64,000 nt of DNA from Epiperipatus broadwayi (GCA_028023455.1 JAQFVV010006310.1:3412001-3476000); one strand, 5' to 3'. Shown: positions 36,549 to 49,383, numbered from the stretch's first letter. A program made the numbers and translations. The notes: a model not told the origin generated them from the letters alone.

Positions 36549-38820
36549 AATGTGTTAATATATTAGACTATATCCATCATCTATTAGTAAATGTTGAATG
36601 TATAGAAAATCTTAAACTTTTCAAATACAAATATCTTGTTAGTAATAACCCACAAATAGATAATACAGGCTAGTAGTTACACTTTACATAAGAAAGTTAA
36701 ATGATTTTCTACTTTAGCCAGTTTTAGATATTAATTTTTCATAATGTTAAACTTCAACATATCATTGGGTCCATACCAAATACTTAATATTTACCTAAAT
36801 GCTTGTGATAATGATGTATTAGATGTGATAATATGCTGGACTATTTCCATCATCTATCATATATAAAATTAAAAGCATGTGAAGCGCTTGAAAGAGAAGC
36901 TATAGAGAGTGCAAAAAATATTAAACGCTAAATGCTTTCGAGGCATTTGCCTTATATTCATAGCGATAATGCGAAATGCAGAACAGAGAAATAAAGGCGA
37001 TATGCAAATGATTTAGATAGACCAACGTTTGTAAATGTCAAAGCAGGCATCACGTCTATTGATAGAGTTATTGTTGCCATTAATGAAGTACGCTTCTCTA
37101 ATTCTCTGTTTGATGTCATTATTCTATAAGTAAAATATTTTGGGGTTGGAGGGTTCAAATATATGGCCTGTCTTCTTGAAATGTTCTAAGAATTTGAAGA
37201 ATTGTCGTTATTTTTCTTTGCTGTATTGTAGGTATATCTGTGCTGAGCAGTCCTTTTGGTTATGCTGGCTTTGGTTTCACCATAATAAATGGTGCGGCAT
37301 CCTAGTTGGGGGCATGAAATTCTATAAACGACATGGGGGGGGGGGGTCTGAGAAAGGTTGATTTTTTTTTTTTTGTAATAAAAAGGGTTGATTTTGTCTT
37401 TATAATTATTGATTAGACGATTGGTGCAGGGGTGGGGAGGTGAAAACATTTTAAATTTGTTGGCCAAGACTTTAATTAGTTGATTGGAGATTTTAGGTAT
37501 ATGTGGGAGGGTAATATATGGAAGGTTAATATCATTATTATTGTTTGCAATTTTCTTATAAAAATTGTTTAATTTTATGATTAATGGTGTTGAGTTTGTA
37601 GCCTGCTTGTAGTAGGTCTTTGGTGTAGAGATGTATATTATCTTTTCTATCAGATTCAAATTTACATAGCTGCATATTTCTGTATAAGAATGCATGAAGG
37701 CCTGCAAATTTGTGAGAGCTTGGGGAATTGGAGTGTGAGTGTATAAAGCCTCTGATTTCAGAGGGCTTTATCATCATTGAGTAATTTATTGTTCTCTCAT
37801 CACATGTTAGATGATGGTCAAGGTATATTTTTAGACTGGGAGGCATCTTCCGCTGTGGAGATGATGGTTATATTGGTGTTTTGTAATAAGTCTTGTATAA
37901 TACAATTTGTAGTGTGTTGATTGGCTATGATGAATACATCATCTACATACCATGTATGTATAATGTGAGGGCAGTCAGCTTGGTATTTGGATATAATTAG
38001 TTTTTCAAAATGATTAAGGAAGATGCTGGTGATGATTCCACTGAGTGGGAGACCCATAGGCCAATCATTTTTCATGTACCAATTGTATTCAAATGTGGTA
38101 TAGATGTGATTGTCCATCCATGTCAAAAATGAAACAATGAAATTGATGCTTTCAGATGAGAGAATGTTGGTCAGTTCCTGTTGGATGATCTGAATGCATT
38201 GTTTTCAATCAACTGATCATTATAATTCTTTAACGTCAAGCTTAGTCATGCAGAAGTTGTCCTCGATCATGGCATTTTTGATTTTGTCCACAAATTGAAA
38301 CGAAGAATTAATGGAATAATTTCCCAAGCTATCTATTAGTAGTTGATTAATCAGTTTAGCAGTTTGGAAAATTTTCAAATACAAACAACTTATTAATAAC
38401 ACACAAGTAGACAACACAAGTTAGGGTACTAACAAGTTGTTTGTATTTGAAAAGTTTAAATAAAGTTTAAAATATTCTATACATTCAACATTTACTGATT
38501 GATGTTGGAAATAGTTTAGCTTATTATCACACCTTCAAGCAAAATATTAAGTACTTGGTATAGACCTGATGCTATGTTGAAGTTTAGACATTATGAAAAA
38601 TTATGTTTAAAACTGATTAAAGTAGAAAATTATTTAACTTTCTTATATAAATGTTAAGTGTAATTACTAATCTGTATTGTCTATTTGTATATTTCTACTA
38701 ACAAGTTGTTTGTATTTGAAATGGATAAATAAAGTTTAAAATTTTTTATGCATTCAACATTTACTAATTGATAGTCCAACATATTATCACATGTAATATA
38801 CCATCACCCCAAAACTTCAA
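36549..38820 (-). mobile_element. Penelope-like element with ~300-bp inverted ends
   Basis: The left 300 bases (from GTGTTAATATATTAGACT through CCATCATCTATTAGTAAATG and AACTTCAACATATCATTGGG) are an imperfect inverted copy of 38,520-38,800. The right side also carries a second, inner inverted block at 38,390-38,520. Between them is a broken minus-strand RT/GIY-YIG reading frame. No target duplication was found by eye. PLEs are known to occur with partial inverted copies of themselves. Confidence 0.75.
36900..38417 (-). pseudogene. PLE reverse transcriptase - GIY-YIG endonuclease, broken
   Basis: From the right: NSSFQFVDKIKNAMIEDNFC and LDVKEL (RT motif A region, then a stop); MGLPLSGIITSIFLNHFEKL and WYVDDVFIIANQH (37,818-38,126; YVDD catalytic box intact); a connector through EIRGFIHSHSNSPSSHKFAG (37,556-37,846); then VVYRISCPQLGCRTIYYGET and ITKRTAQH (37,186-37,707), the GIY-YIG nuclease with YYG for YIG. 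Its C-terminal part continues as GHIFEPSN and KQRIREAYFINGNNNSINRR near 37,050-37,170, past one stop. Frame changes lie near 37,840 and 37,600. The N-terminal third is absent. Better preserved than the copy at 14.4-16 kb. Confidence 0.87.
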
Positions 38821-38829
38821 TCAAATACA

Positions 38830-41800
38830 AAGTGCAATAACTTACTGAGCAGATGAGGAAGTAAAAAAGATTGTGGCCTGGGCTAATTGAAGAGTGCTGA
38901 TATAGTATGAAATGCATCTTGGGAGTCATTTGTCTTTTTCAAATGTTTAGAATATGTAGTAGAATGAAAGTTTTACATATATCTTACTTAAATCAACTAT
39001 GTAAAATGTATTTTGAAAAACAATATATTATACATATCATTGAATTTATTACTTGGAAAAGTACTATGAGAATATTTATTTATGTTTTAAAATATGAGTG
39101 CACTCTAAAATTATATATAGCCATGCCAATTATCAAATAAAATTTGATTTAGGATTAGGGAATATTAACATTATTTCAACCAAAATTTCAGTTAAAGATG
39201 AGATACTAAAAGTGACTAAGCCCAATAATGAAAGACAAACTCAGGAGCTAAATATCTTTGGATCAATTTTAAAAAACAGCAAAAAGGTATTAATTTAATC
39301 AGTTTACTGAAACTATAACTTTTGTGCTTGTAAAAATAAAGTATTTTTGATAATAGTATATTTATATTTAGTGTAGTGGAAGAATAATATTGTATAATAT
39401 AAATATGATCACTTACACAATCTTCCAAGTAACTGATCATATGACAAAGTATATTCAATATCAAATTTACCAGTACAGTAAATGGACTTTATGGCGCAAT
39501 ATAAATGTATTTACTACTCACCTGTATAATTGTAATCTATGTTTGAATTCAAACCAGATAATCATAAATATTTTAATCAAAATTATAATTATTCATTTGT
39601 CTAGCCAACCCAGCTAACCATTCAATATTAATAAAGGAATATTATTAGTTAGTAAGTAAAATAAGAAAATAATGCTCAAACTTTTATTATCTTATAATTG
39701 GGAAAAGTGGAGAATAATATCTGCTTTTTTCTGCACTTTGTATTTTGTATTGTTGGAATGTTATTCGCCTTATTTTTTTTTTTTAAAAAAAACAGTAATC
39801 TCCATCCTACTGTAGAGTGATATGCTATACGCTTGATTAATTAATGAAAATCAGATAGTGTTCTATTATAAAATTCCCCCATTACACTGACCAATTTCTG
39901 ATTTTTTGTCTTTAGTTGCAAAGATAAAGATTTAAAGCTGGAAGTAATACACCTATGTATGTAATAACAACATTTTATTCCTTTATAGGTTTCAAACTCA
40001 GTCTAATTCACATAGACATATAGATCTCACACCAGGTCAGGGTCTCTATATTTTTAAGATACCTCAGTTCTCTAGCTTTTATCTTTACCAGTGAAGATTA
40101 TGATTAAAGTTGAAATTAATGCATTTAGGCAAGTGAGTTAGCCTGGATTTTAAATCCTAGAGTTCTTTTTAAAATTTCATATTAACTTAACTAGTATATT
40201 AAAAAAAGTGAAAGGGGACTTCTAACTTTGAATACTAGCTTTTGTTAATGAAAGCAAATGTAAGAAACCATTCATTTTGAAAATGGGGATTTTATAGCAT
40301 ATATCATCTGGTATCTATCAATTACTCATGCTTATAGCTCAAAATTAGGATGAAGATCACTGCTTTTGAAATAATATGAATAAGAATACGAGAAGTATGT
40401 GAGATTGTTAGTGATATATCTAAAACAATCATACATGGAAAAAAGAGGAATGAAGTTGGATTAATAATACAATGCTATTATGTTTAATAATAATAATATA
40501 TATATAAAAACACCATATATATTGATGTTTAACTTATCTTGGCTAGGAATAACATGAAAATGTTCAGCCTAATAAATGGTCAGTAGTCATGAATAATGTA
40601 TTTATCTACAATGGTTGGTATCAAAGATGTGAATGCAGGAAATTTGGTACTTTTAAATCAAATTGTAATAATATAATGTTATATGGAAATTGAGTGGGGG
40701 GGGGGGGGCAATAAATTTCAGTTTTTTTATAAGTAACCTAAACATTTTCACAAAAAATTTTAATTACATATTTACTCAAGCATATGTTTACAGTCAAAGT
40801 AAATATTTACATTCTACAGGGACTCACAACTGACTATTGGTTTGGCAAACATGCAAAATTATAGTTAAATGTAATCACTTACCATAATGTGTAGCCTATA
40901 AATAGTAAGTTTATCTTTTCTTCCTGTAACTATACTTTGTGAGAACTTTTCAATATGCTTTTGATGATAAGTGATTGGAATGCTGGGTTCAGGTTAGCAA
41001 TGAGATCCAGAGGAGAAAGAAAGTCAGATGACTTTCAGATTTAAAATTATCTGCAAATAATTATTAAGCATTGTAGTATCAAGTTTTTTTTAATGCATAA
41101 TGAGATGTTATTGACGATCAAAAATAGATATAGTTTTGGATTTTTTTTTTTTTCTAAGAACTGTTCTTTTTTTTCTTATTCTCTATACATTTTCTTATTC
41201 ATTTTTTTTATCTTACTGTCATCAGTCCCTTATATTAATATAGATCCAAGTCATCATGAGTCTTTCATGTCATTGGTTATTGATCTGACCAAATTGTGAC
41301 AATATATTTGTGTTACTACATTTCCATTTTTTATTACACTTCATACTGCAAATCCTTCTTTTCCATTTTTTTTTTGTATCCAAGTATGTGTAGGCATGTA
41401 ACTCTGCAAATCCCATGGCATTAAGAAAACAAAAAAGAGAATAGATAACTGCAACTCCATCACTAAACTATAATAATCTATATGTAATTATATCAATGCT
41501 TCTTACACAAAACGTATTAAAAACATTGAATATAATTTGAATGATTTTTGGTGCAGAGCACACTTTTTACCACTAAGCAGTATAATCAAAATAAAAGAGA
41601 AAATATGAACTTCTATATTTAACTGCATGAATTTTAAAATGCATTCAACTGAACACCAAAAAACTTTCTTGTTTATCACTTATCTACATTATTAATGAAT
41701 AATGCTCTGTTTAGTTTCCATTTCCTGTCATTACTTTTACAGTGAATATGATAGAAAATGGAAAATAAAAAAAATGGTTCAGCAATAAAGAAGAAATCTA

Positions 41801-43770
41801 ACAACTGTCTGTGCAAAAAGTTTTCATTGGACATAATGTTAGACAATGGAAGATAAAAGAATCATAGATTATTAATGAAGTTGACTTAGTAATGGAATGG
41901 AAATATAATAACGTTCACTTGAATACATTTTGAAACATGCAGTAAATGTAAAAATTCATATTTTCTTTTTTATCTTGAGTATAATGTATGCCTTTGAAAG
42001 GGACTGCACAGAAAATGCATTAAAATATTCTTGATATTTTTTTCTGCATGATAAACACTGATATAATTCCATATAGATTAATAATATGAATAGGTTTATC
42101 AGACTAACAGTACTTAATTGTGATCTTATATGAAATAGCCTTCATTTTTAGTTTTTTATATTTTTCTCTATTTTTTTATGTTTCTGGAATTAGAACGTCA
42201 GAGTCATTTATAACTGTTAATGAACAATAGAATGACAAAACTAAAAATGAAAGAAGAAAAAATGTTGCTGGGCAATGTCAATTTGGAAGTAAAAATGAAG
42301 CAAATAATTAGTGAGTATTTATGAATTCAGTGACTATTTTTATTGCCAATACATTTTTTAAGAACTAAACCTAAAACAATAACAAAAAAAACAAAACAAT
42401 TATCTTAATGCACTTTCTACATGTTTTGGCTGGTTAATAATCTTCTTCAGATCTAAAAACAATTATATTAAAATTATATTTTATAGAAATATAACAATAA
42501 CTTATTAAATTTACATACACACCTGCATGAAATCTATAGAAGTATATGAAACTTCTACAAGCTGTCAATAAACTAAATGTGTTCAACTTCTCAATGAACA
42601 GTCATTTATTTCTAAAACTTTCAATCTAATTAAAGCTTAGTATTAGACCAAAAGCTTTATAGACAGCTGCTCTATTCTTAATGTTTTTTCTGGCATTCAG
42701 AAAATGGGTATATTATATTTATAAAAGTTTTGTCTATTTCTGCTTCTATTTCATATATACATTTAAAACTGAATTTATAAATAACTCATAATAATCATTT
42801 AAAAAATAAAATTCTATCTCTATTGTACCTGCCCAGATTAGAGCTGTATGTTAAAGTATATGAAAAAAAAAAAGAAGTTTATTGATCTTAGATTTCATTT
42901 GACTTGATTTATGGATAATGGAGGTGTAGAATTATAAATGTTAACTAGGTAACCATGGCAACTTAATGTTTTAAAATAATATTATTTATTACTAATGTTA
43001 GCATCAAATATAAATAAGTAAATACTGGAAAATAATTAAGTGAATCATAGAATAAATCAGTTGAAAAAAATCATTATTATTATCTATTATGTGTCCATTT
43101 TGTTATTACATTCACAATAACAGTTTATTTATTACAAAATCAAATATTTTATATATGTTTTGTTTATTTATTAGTATAGTGGAATATATTGAAATATGTT
43201 TAAATATATATATATTATAAGGTATAGAAATGTCATGTGAATTCTTTATTTTTGATTGAAAATAAAAATTAAAAAAATATTGAAATTATAAAATGAACAA
43301 TTTTTCTTTTATTTTTACTGTATCCAATATTTTAATCTTCATTTTTATTTGTTAAATGGAGTCAAATTTTATTAGACTGGATTGAGTTTCCACTGAGTTC
43401 AATTGAACAGTTGCCTTAGTAATATTGTCAGCAAAGAGAGGTTATAAATAGAACTGAAATGCTTTGCCTCTAGTTCTTATAACTTTTACTGTAGCTTAGA
43501 ATGAATGCTTTTACATCCATCTTTAAAAATTATTAATTTTATTTTAAGTGATTAATTTCTAAAACAATGAAAGAATAAAAAATTGAAATATCTGCCTAGT
43601 CAATTGGGGGCAGATTGTCAATAGAATTCTAGGGGAAAACACAAAATGTATTATAAAAGAAAAAAAATCCATCAAAATTAGTTGTATTGCAAGTAAGCTA
43701 TAAAATATTCCGATGTTAAAATTTGGGATTTCATTTATATATTTGTGCTGAATACAACCCCCATGATGTG
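38830..43770. other. Intergenic, little recognisable
   Basis: AT-rich, no gene motif in any short ORF. It contains a 13-base G run (40,696-40,708) and, at 42,423-42,450 on the minus strand, CTGAAGAAGATTATTAACCA followed by GCCAAAAC, which looks like a diverged PLE 3'-end motif. A 40,610-40,680 block repeats one at 36,430. Confidence 0.5.
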
Positions 43771-43772
43771 TA

Positions 43773-43786
43773 TATGGATATCATAT
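43773..43786. repeat. 14-bp direct repeat, left (probable PLE target duplication)
   Basis: TATGGATATCATAT, identical to 49,384-49,397. It lies immediately outside the inverted-arm element. Confidence 0.75.
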
Positions 43787-44016
43787 ATATATATATATAT
43801 AATGGTCAAATATCCAATATAAAAATAATTATTTGTCCACAATGTTGTTATTGATATATAGTTAATATAATAATCAATCTAAATAAAATTGAAACAAACA
43901 ACTAATTATATTTACAATTATTTTATTATCAATCCGGCTTTCATTTCTTATTGAGACCTTTTCAAGATATAGTTTTATACATCATATGATTTATTAACTA
44001 CATTTATTCCACCTAT

Positions 44017-44031
44017 TAGACATTATTTTAT
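44017..44031. repeat. 15-bp target duplication of nested LINE, left
   Basis: TTAGACATTATTTTA, identical to 46,557-46,571. The uninterrupted right arm of the host PLE has the corresponding sequence once (in reverse complement TTAGAAATTATTTTA), confirming the insertion point. Confidence 0.9.
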
Positions 44032-44241
44032 GTTTCAATAATATACTTTCTTGTACAAATTAGATTACATGAATTTGTTGTTAACCAAAGTTACATTGTT
44101 GAAAATACATGGTATAAAACTATATAGCTTTAGAGCAAACAGAGAGAATAATTAAAGAAAGGAATATGTTAAACAAACAACAACAAAATAGTTGTTCTTG
44201 TTACAGAAAAGTCATAATTTGTTTTTAAGTTATGTTTTGTT

Positions 44242-44835
44242 TCAGGTTTTTAATAGTGACCATGTAGCAGCAAATATATCTGGGTGTGCAATTTTGCCAT
44301 CTCTGGCCTTTAATTGTTCGAGCTTCTTTGAGAATGTGGCTGGGTGCTTTGTGGTATTGTCTCCAAGGCAGAAAGTACATCTGGTGCACCAGAAACTATA
44401 TAAACAAAAAGTTGCTGCACGAGCTGCTGGTATTGAGCCTTTACTGAGTACCTCTAATAGATTATCAAGTGTGATGTTATTTTGTCTATATGTGTTAATC
44501 ATAATTTCTCGGGTATTTGTTAGGCCTATGCAGGTGTGAAATAGGTGCAGTTGTGTTTCTTGTTCCCTGTGGCACAGGGAACAAACAGCATCAGTTTTGT
44601 TGTAAAATCTGTGGTATTTAAGGAAATAGGAGGTAGGTAGAGCATGAAGATTTACCTTTAAAAGAAAGTCAAAAAATTTGGGTTCCATTGACCACTTTTT
44701 AAATCGCTGCATCAAAAGACTATTGTTCATATTTAGCATGGGTGAGTGAGGATATGTGGTTATGTCTGGGTTTAGCATATTATAAATAGTAAAAATAGGT
44801 GTATCTACCAACACCCAAAAAAGACACCTGATCAT
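44242..44835 (-). pseudogene. Nested LINE, C-terminal part (zinc knuckle)
   Basis: Continues the RT ORF after a frameshift near 44,815 (the same bases read FLGVGRYTYFYYL in one frame and FWVLVDTPIFTIYNML in the other). It contains CSLCHREQETQLHLFHTC, a CxxC...HxxxC knuckle found near the C terminus of many LINE RT proteins, and ends ATWSLLKT. Apart from the frameshift it is well preserved. Confidence 0.8.
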
Positions 44836-46278
44836 AAATGCTTTGAAGTTGGTTTACGAGCAAAGACAAATATCCGTGTGAAGGTGGTGATCGGTCTGTG
44901 GGTGTTATTTGAAGAATGCATTCAAGGGCTGGAAAACTTCTTATCAGTGCAGCTAGGAGATTAATACTTTTTGTGTGAAAAATTTGTATGGAGTGTAGAC
45001 CTAATCCATTTCTAGTTGTTGGAAGACTAAGTTGTTTTACAGAGATGGAGACTACTTTTCTGCACCATAATAGCTTGCTGCAGAGTGAGTAAATGGACGA
45101 CGTGAAAGATTTAGTGAAATTTATGATTGGTGAGTAATAGGTTATTTTTGTAGTTACGAGCTGATTGAATAGGTATACTTTTGCATATAGTGAAAGGTAA
45201 GTTTTGGAGAGAGAAGTGGTTGTACATTCAGCATCATCTTTCAGTTTTTTTTGGATGTTTTGTCTCATTGCAGAGGGCCCTAGGTAGAAAGGAAAACCAA
45301 GGAATTTAGTTGGTTTCCCATGATAAACTTGTGTATTTATCTTGCCAATGTAAAGAAACCAAGCTGATGTTTTGTTAATATTGATTTTGAGTTTATATTT
45401 GAGGGTGTATTCATTAAGTATTTTTTCCAGAGTAGGTAGTTGTTTTTTGGATGTAAGAAAAACAGTAAAATCATCCATGTATGCAATACACGGTACATAT
45501 TGTCCAGGGTGTGGAATTTGGATTCCTTGCAATTTTTGTTGTATTTTGTTTATGAGAGGGTTAATGTAGAACATAAATAATAATGAACTGAGTGGAGATT
45601 CTTGAGGTATGGATTGGTGGGGAGAGAAAGAATGTGATGTTCTACCATTAATTGTAATATGGATTTCACGACTAAGGAATAGATTGGTTAGTAGGTATAA
45701 GAGATTGTGTGGTATTTTGGTGTCTGCAAGTGTTTCAATTAAAATTTCAATAGGGACTGAGTCAAAAGCAGCCTCAATGTCAATTTGAACAGCCATGGGA
45801 GCATACTTTTTCTGCTCTCTAACTGAGTTTACAATGGTTTTGAAAATGAGGGCAGCTTGGCCTGTTGAGGAGCCTTTTTTTGCATGTTGCATTGGTGATA
45901 ATAGAGGGAGGAGATATGGTTCGATTTTATCTTTTAGCACCTTTTCCAGAATTTTAATACCAAGGGGGCTCATGGAAATTGGTCGCAGATTAGATAGATT
46001 GGATATTAAAGCTTGATTTTTGATGAATGGAACTAAGGAGATTGGATATAGATCTTTTATGTTAAACAGCCTTTGTGATAGATAATTTGCTAAATCACAT
46101 AGATATGTGGTGGTAAACTGACTGAGTTGTGAAAATACGAATTTGGGGATTCCATGTGGCCCTGGATGACAAGAGTTTGGAATTGCGGTTAGCTTCAGCA
46201 AGAAATCAATAGCATGGAAAGGTTTATCTAACTCTGGTTGGCCAAATAGATCATCAGGTGGTGTGAAGGCACAATGTG
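44780..46278 (-). pseudogene. Nested LINE reverse transcriptase
   Basis: The open frame runs upstream past the first listed start to about 46,275, where a stop interrupts it; it reads TPPDDLFGQPELDKPFHAID then SCHPGPHGIPKF. RT blocks, numbered from the TTG at 46,201: NLRPISMSPLGIKILEKVL (71-89), QIDIEAAFDSVP with D141 and D147 (motif A), SIPQESPLSSLLF (197-209; usual QGxPLSPLLF is altered), AYMDDFTVFL with YMDD at 241-244 (catalytic). No endonuclease. One upstream stop and one downstream frameshift make it inactive, though decay is mild. Confidence 0.85.
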
Positions 46279-46556
46279 ACTACAGCTTTTGTTTGAAGTA
46301 TTTGTATATTGGCTCTATCATATTGTGTCCGGCTTTGGTAACACCATTGGTTTCAAGTGCTTGTAGAACTCTTGACAGTAGAAGGATATCTCAGAGCCCA
46401 GCTAATATACCCTCGTGTCCAGGTGTGTTGTTTTGTTAGACATATTTTTTTCTTTTTTATGGCAAGGTACTCTTTTAGAGCATTGCAGGTGTCATTGTAA
46501 ATTTGTGTAAGTCTTTTTATATGTGCGTAGGAATGTGGAGCAGATTTACATATTAT

Positions 46557-46571
46557 TTAGACATTATTTTA
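46557..46571. repeat. 15-bp target duplication of nested LINE, right
   Basis: TTAGACATTATTTTA; pairs with the copy at the other end of the LINE. Beyond it the PLE arm resumes with CCTTCAACAATATAATTAAC. Confidence 0.9.
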
Positions 46572-46739
46572 CCTTCAACAATATAATTAACATTACACAT
46601 ATAAATTCATAAACAAATGACATTAAATATAAAATAAAAGTATATAAAAATAACTAATAATAACTTAAAACTATATAAATATGTATATTTTAATATATCT
46701 ATATAAATAAATAAATATTCAACTCCCCCTTCCCTTTTA

Positions 46740-47300
46740 TAAACTCATTCACAATTCAACCCTGACTTTTTTACCATAATTTTTAAATCTTCCAATTATC
46801 TAATAACACCATTTTCCACCTAATCTTGCTGGACTTTTAACTATATTTACATTTCTGAATGTATAAAGTTTTATAACATATCCTTTTTCGATAAGCTTTC
46901 ACATGTTTTATAACTAATATTCTTCTCACACTCCATTTTATGACCAGTATCTAAATAATGTATATATGGACCTGACCTAATATTTTTCCTATTAATAGCT
47001 CTATCATGCTCCCTCCCTCTATCACTTTATCATTCATCCTGTCTGTCCTATATATACCTTATTACAACTCTCACATTCAATTTTATAAACCATTCCTCCC
47101 TTACTATTCATACCATACATCTTATTTGTATTACATCACCATCTACCCAAAGGTTTATTATTTTTCCAAGCTATTCTTATATCATCTGGTAATTTCTCTC
47201 TTACTAACTTTTTATACACATCCCTTGAATACGAAATAGACATCCACTTACAATGTTTATATTTTTATCATACTTATTTCTACTATTTATATTTTGATTT
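46740..47300 (-). pseudogene. Left-arm PLE GIY-YIG endonuclease
   Basis: On the minus strand, near 47,060-47,110, GMVYKIECESCNKVYIGQT shows the canonical GIY-YIG arrangement with C-x2-C between the two motifs and intact YIG. Downstream lie blocks parallel to TGHKMECEKNIRVIKHERLS of the right arm, then IGRFKNLVKKSELNCE-like residues. Stops occur in the connector. The corresponding right-arm segment has lost two bases inside the YIG codons. Confidence 0.8.
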
Positions 47301-47458
47301 CTAAAAATTGATTTAATTATCTTTCTTTTTTATTGTATATTAATATAATCATTTGCTACTTCTCATTTTTGCTCATATGCCTTTTTCTTATTTAATGTAA
47401 GTTTATCATTCTTTAACTTAAATCCCTTTAAAACACATACTTTTTGATACTATGGCTG

Positions 47459-48143
47459 TTATGATTTTGGATCAATTAAACCTCCAATTTTTCTATGTTT
47501 AAAATAATGCTTTATCACTATATCATTCCTCTCTTCACAAAAATATCTAAGTATTTTAATCCATTTATCTCTCTCTACTGTAAACCTAATTTTATATTTA
47601 TTATTATTCAATTCATTAAAAATCGTGTCAATACTTCTATCATTTCCAATAACAATATCATTCACATACCTATAATATTCTATAAATCCTTTATTCTTTA
47701 TAAACTTGTCTACTACATCCACCTGTATACTACTTACAACTACTGATGATAATATCCCACTTATTGAACACCCCATAACCCATCTCTTTTCTATATTCCA
47801 AAATTCTTCTTTATATTTAAAATACAATGCCTCATCTACCATTAATAATGTTTCATAAATAATATATATCCAATCCTCTGACAAAACATTACATATTTTC
47901 AATTTAGTCATAACTTTTTATACTATCCTTTTTAGGTACACTTTGGTACATTTTCTCAATATCAAATGGTGCAATCATTCCATTTCTGTTTAACTTAATA
48001 TTTCTTAACTTATTAATAATTTGTTCAGAATTTTTTATACAATTTTTACCAAATCCAATTACTTCTACAATCTTTTTATATACCAAATTACAAATACCTT
48101 TAAGTATATAATTATTAAAATCCAAAATTACTCTTATTGGCAT
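47459..48143 (-). pseudogene. PLE reverse transcriptase (second PLE family)
   Basis: Two overlapping frames. The first (47,904-48,143) has NLVYKKIVEVIGFGKNCIKN and APFDIEKMYQSVPKK, which is RT motif A (FDIEKMYQSVP). The second (47,459-47,911) has WVMGCSISGILSSVVVS and EYYRYVNDIVIGNDRS; the catalytic box is YVND instead of YVDD, so the second Asp pair is damaged. It ends HRKIGGLIDPKS, a phrase repeated as KIRGLIDPKS in the right arm. This segment is the single-copy spacer of the palindrome. Confidence 0.83.
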
Positions 48144-48264
48144 ATTATCTTTGTGTGTCTTAATCTTCCCTAAGACTAAAGCAAGATATATTGTTGAATT
48201 GTATGAAAATGAAGAATTAATGAAAATGAATATAAATGTTTATTTTCTACATGTGTTGAGTATC

Positions 48265-49383
48265 TGAGGAATAATGAATGAAATAATGATAGAGCATTAT
48301 ATTAAAGATAGAAAAATTAGAGGTTTAATTGATCCAAAATCATATCAGTCATGGTGTCAAAAAGTAAATGTTTTAAGGGGACTTAAGTTAAAGAATGATA
48401 AACTTACTTTAGATAAGAAAGAGGCATATGAGAAAAAATTAGAAGTAGAGAATGATTGTATTAATATAGGATATAAAAGATAGGTAATTAAAATAATTTT
48501 TAGAAATCAAAATATAAATAGTAGAAATAAGCATGGCAAGAATAAATATAATCATTGTAAGTGAATGTCTATTCCGTATTCAAGGGATGTGTATAAAAAG
48601 TTAGTAAGAGAGAAGTTACCAGATGATATAAGAATAGCTTGGAAAAACAGTAAGTCTTTGGGTAGATGATTATGTAATGCAAATAAGATATAGAGTATGA
48701 ATAGTAAGGGAGGAATGGTTTATAAAATTGAATGTGGGAGTTGTAATAAGGTATATAGGACAGACAGGATGAATGATAAAGTGATAGAGGGAAGGAGCAT
48801 GATAGAGCTATTAATAGGAAAAATTAGGTCCATATATACATTATTTAGATACTGGTCATAAAATGGAGTGTGAGAAGAATATTAGAGTTATAAAACATGA
48901 AAGATTATCGAAAAAGGATATGTTATGAAACTTTATACATTCAGAAAAATTTGGATGTCTAAATATAGTTAAAAGTCCAGCAATAATTGGAAGATTTAAA
49001 AATTTAGTAAAAAAGTCAGAGTTGAACTGTGAATGAGGGTTTATAAAAGGAAAGGGAGTTGAGTATTTATTTATTTATTTAGGTACAGTATATTAAAATA
49101 TATGTATTTATATAGTTTTAAGTTGTTATTATTATTAGTTATTTTTATGTACTTTTATTTTTTATTTTATGTCATTTGTTTATGCATTTATATGTGTAAT
49201 GTTAATTATATTGTTGAAGGTAAAATAATTTCTAATAGGTGGAGTAAATGTAGTTAATAAGTCATGTGATGTATACAACTTATCTCTTGAAAAGGTCTCA
49301 ATAAGAAATGAAAGCTGGTTTGATAATAAAATAATTGTAAATATAATTAGTTGTTTGTTTCAATTTTATTTAGATTATTATAT
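48265..49383 (+). pseudogene. Right-arm, 5'-truncated inverted PLE copy
   Basis: Starts in the RT-connector (HYIKDRKIRGLIDPKSYQSW), continues through KNDKLTLDKKEAYEKKLEVE, then MVYKIECGSCNKVY where a two-base loss breaks the YIG motif, then a GHKMECEKNIRVIKHERLSK block, and a 3' non-coding end with CTTGAAAAGGTCTCAATAAG. Being uninterrupted, it preserves the sequence disrupted by the LINE in the left arm. Confidence 0.83.

Larger units (their letters stand above)
44032..46556 (-). mobile_element. 5'-truncated LINE nested in the PLE
   Basis: About 2.5 kb between the 15-bp direct repeats. It carries an RT region and a C-terminal zinc-knuckle region on the minus strand but no endonuclease domain, so the 5' half was lost at insertion. 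No poly-A tail or simple-repeat tail is seen at its 3' end (44,032). It is clearly less AT-rich than its surroundings. Lineage: not RTE; the C-terminal CxxC-H-C knuckle and longer target duplication are compatible with an L1/Tx1-like LINE, but this is tentative. Confidence 0.85.
43787..49383 (-). mobile_element. Large palindromic Penelope-like element
   Basis: Head-to-head structure. The left, minus-strand copy runs from about 48,143 leftward and carries RT and GIY-YIG; the right, plus-strand copy (48,265-49,383) is the same element 5'-truncated. The arms match over more than 1.1 kb: left 43,868-44,031 plus 46,557-47,540 equals right 48,265-49,385 reversed. The gap in the left arm is a later LINE insertion. 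A 14-bp direct repeat bounds the whole. The sequence differs from the PLEs at 14-16 and 36-38 kb, so it is a second PLE family. Confidence 0.85.

Noticed and set aside
44192-44539. 115-codon plus-strand ORF
   Set aside because: Antisense to the LINE zinc-knuckle frame, which has recognisable motifs; shadow.
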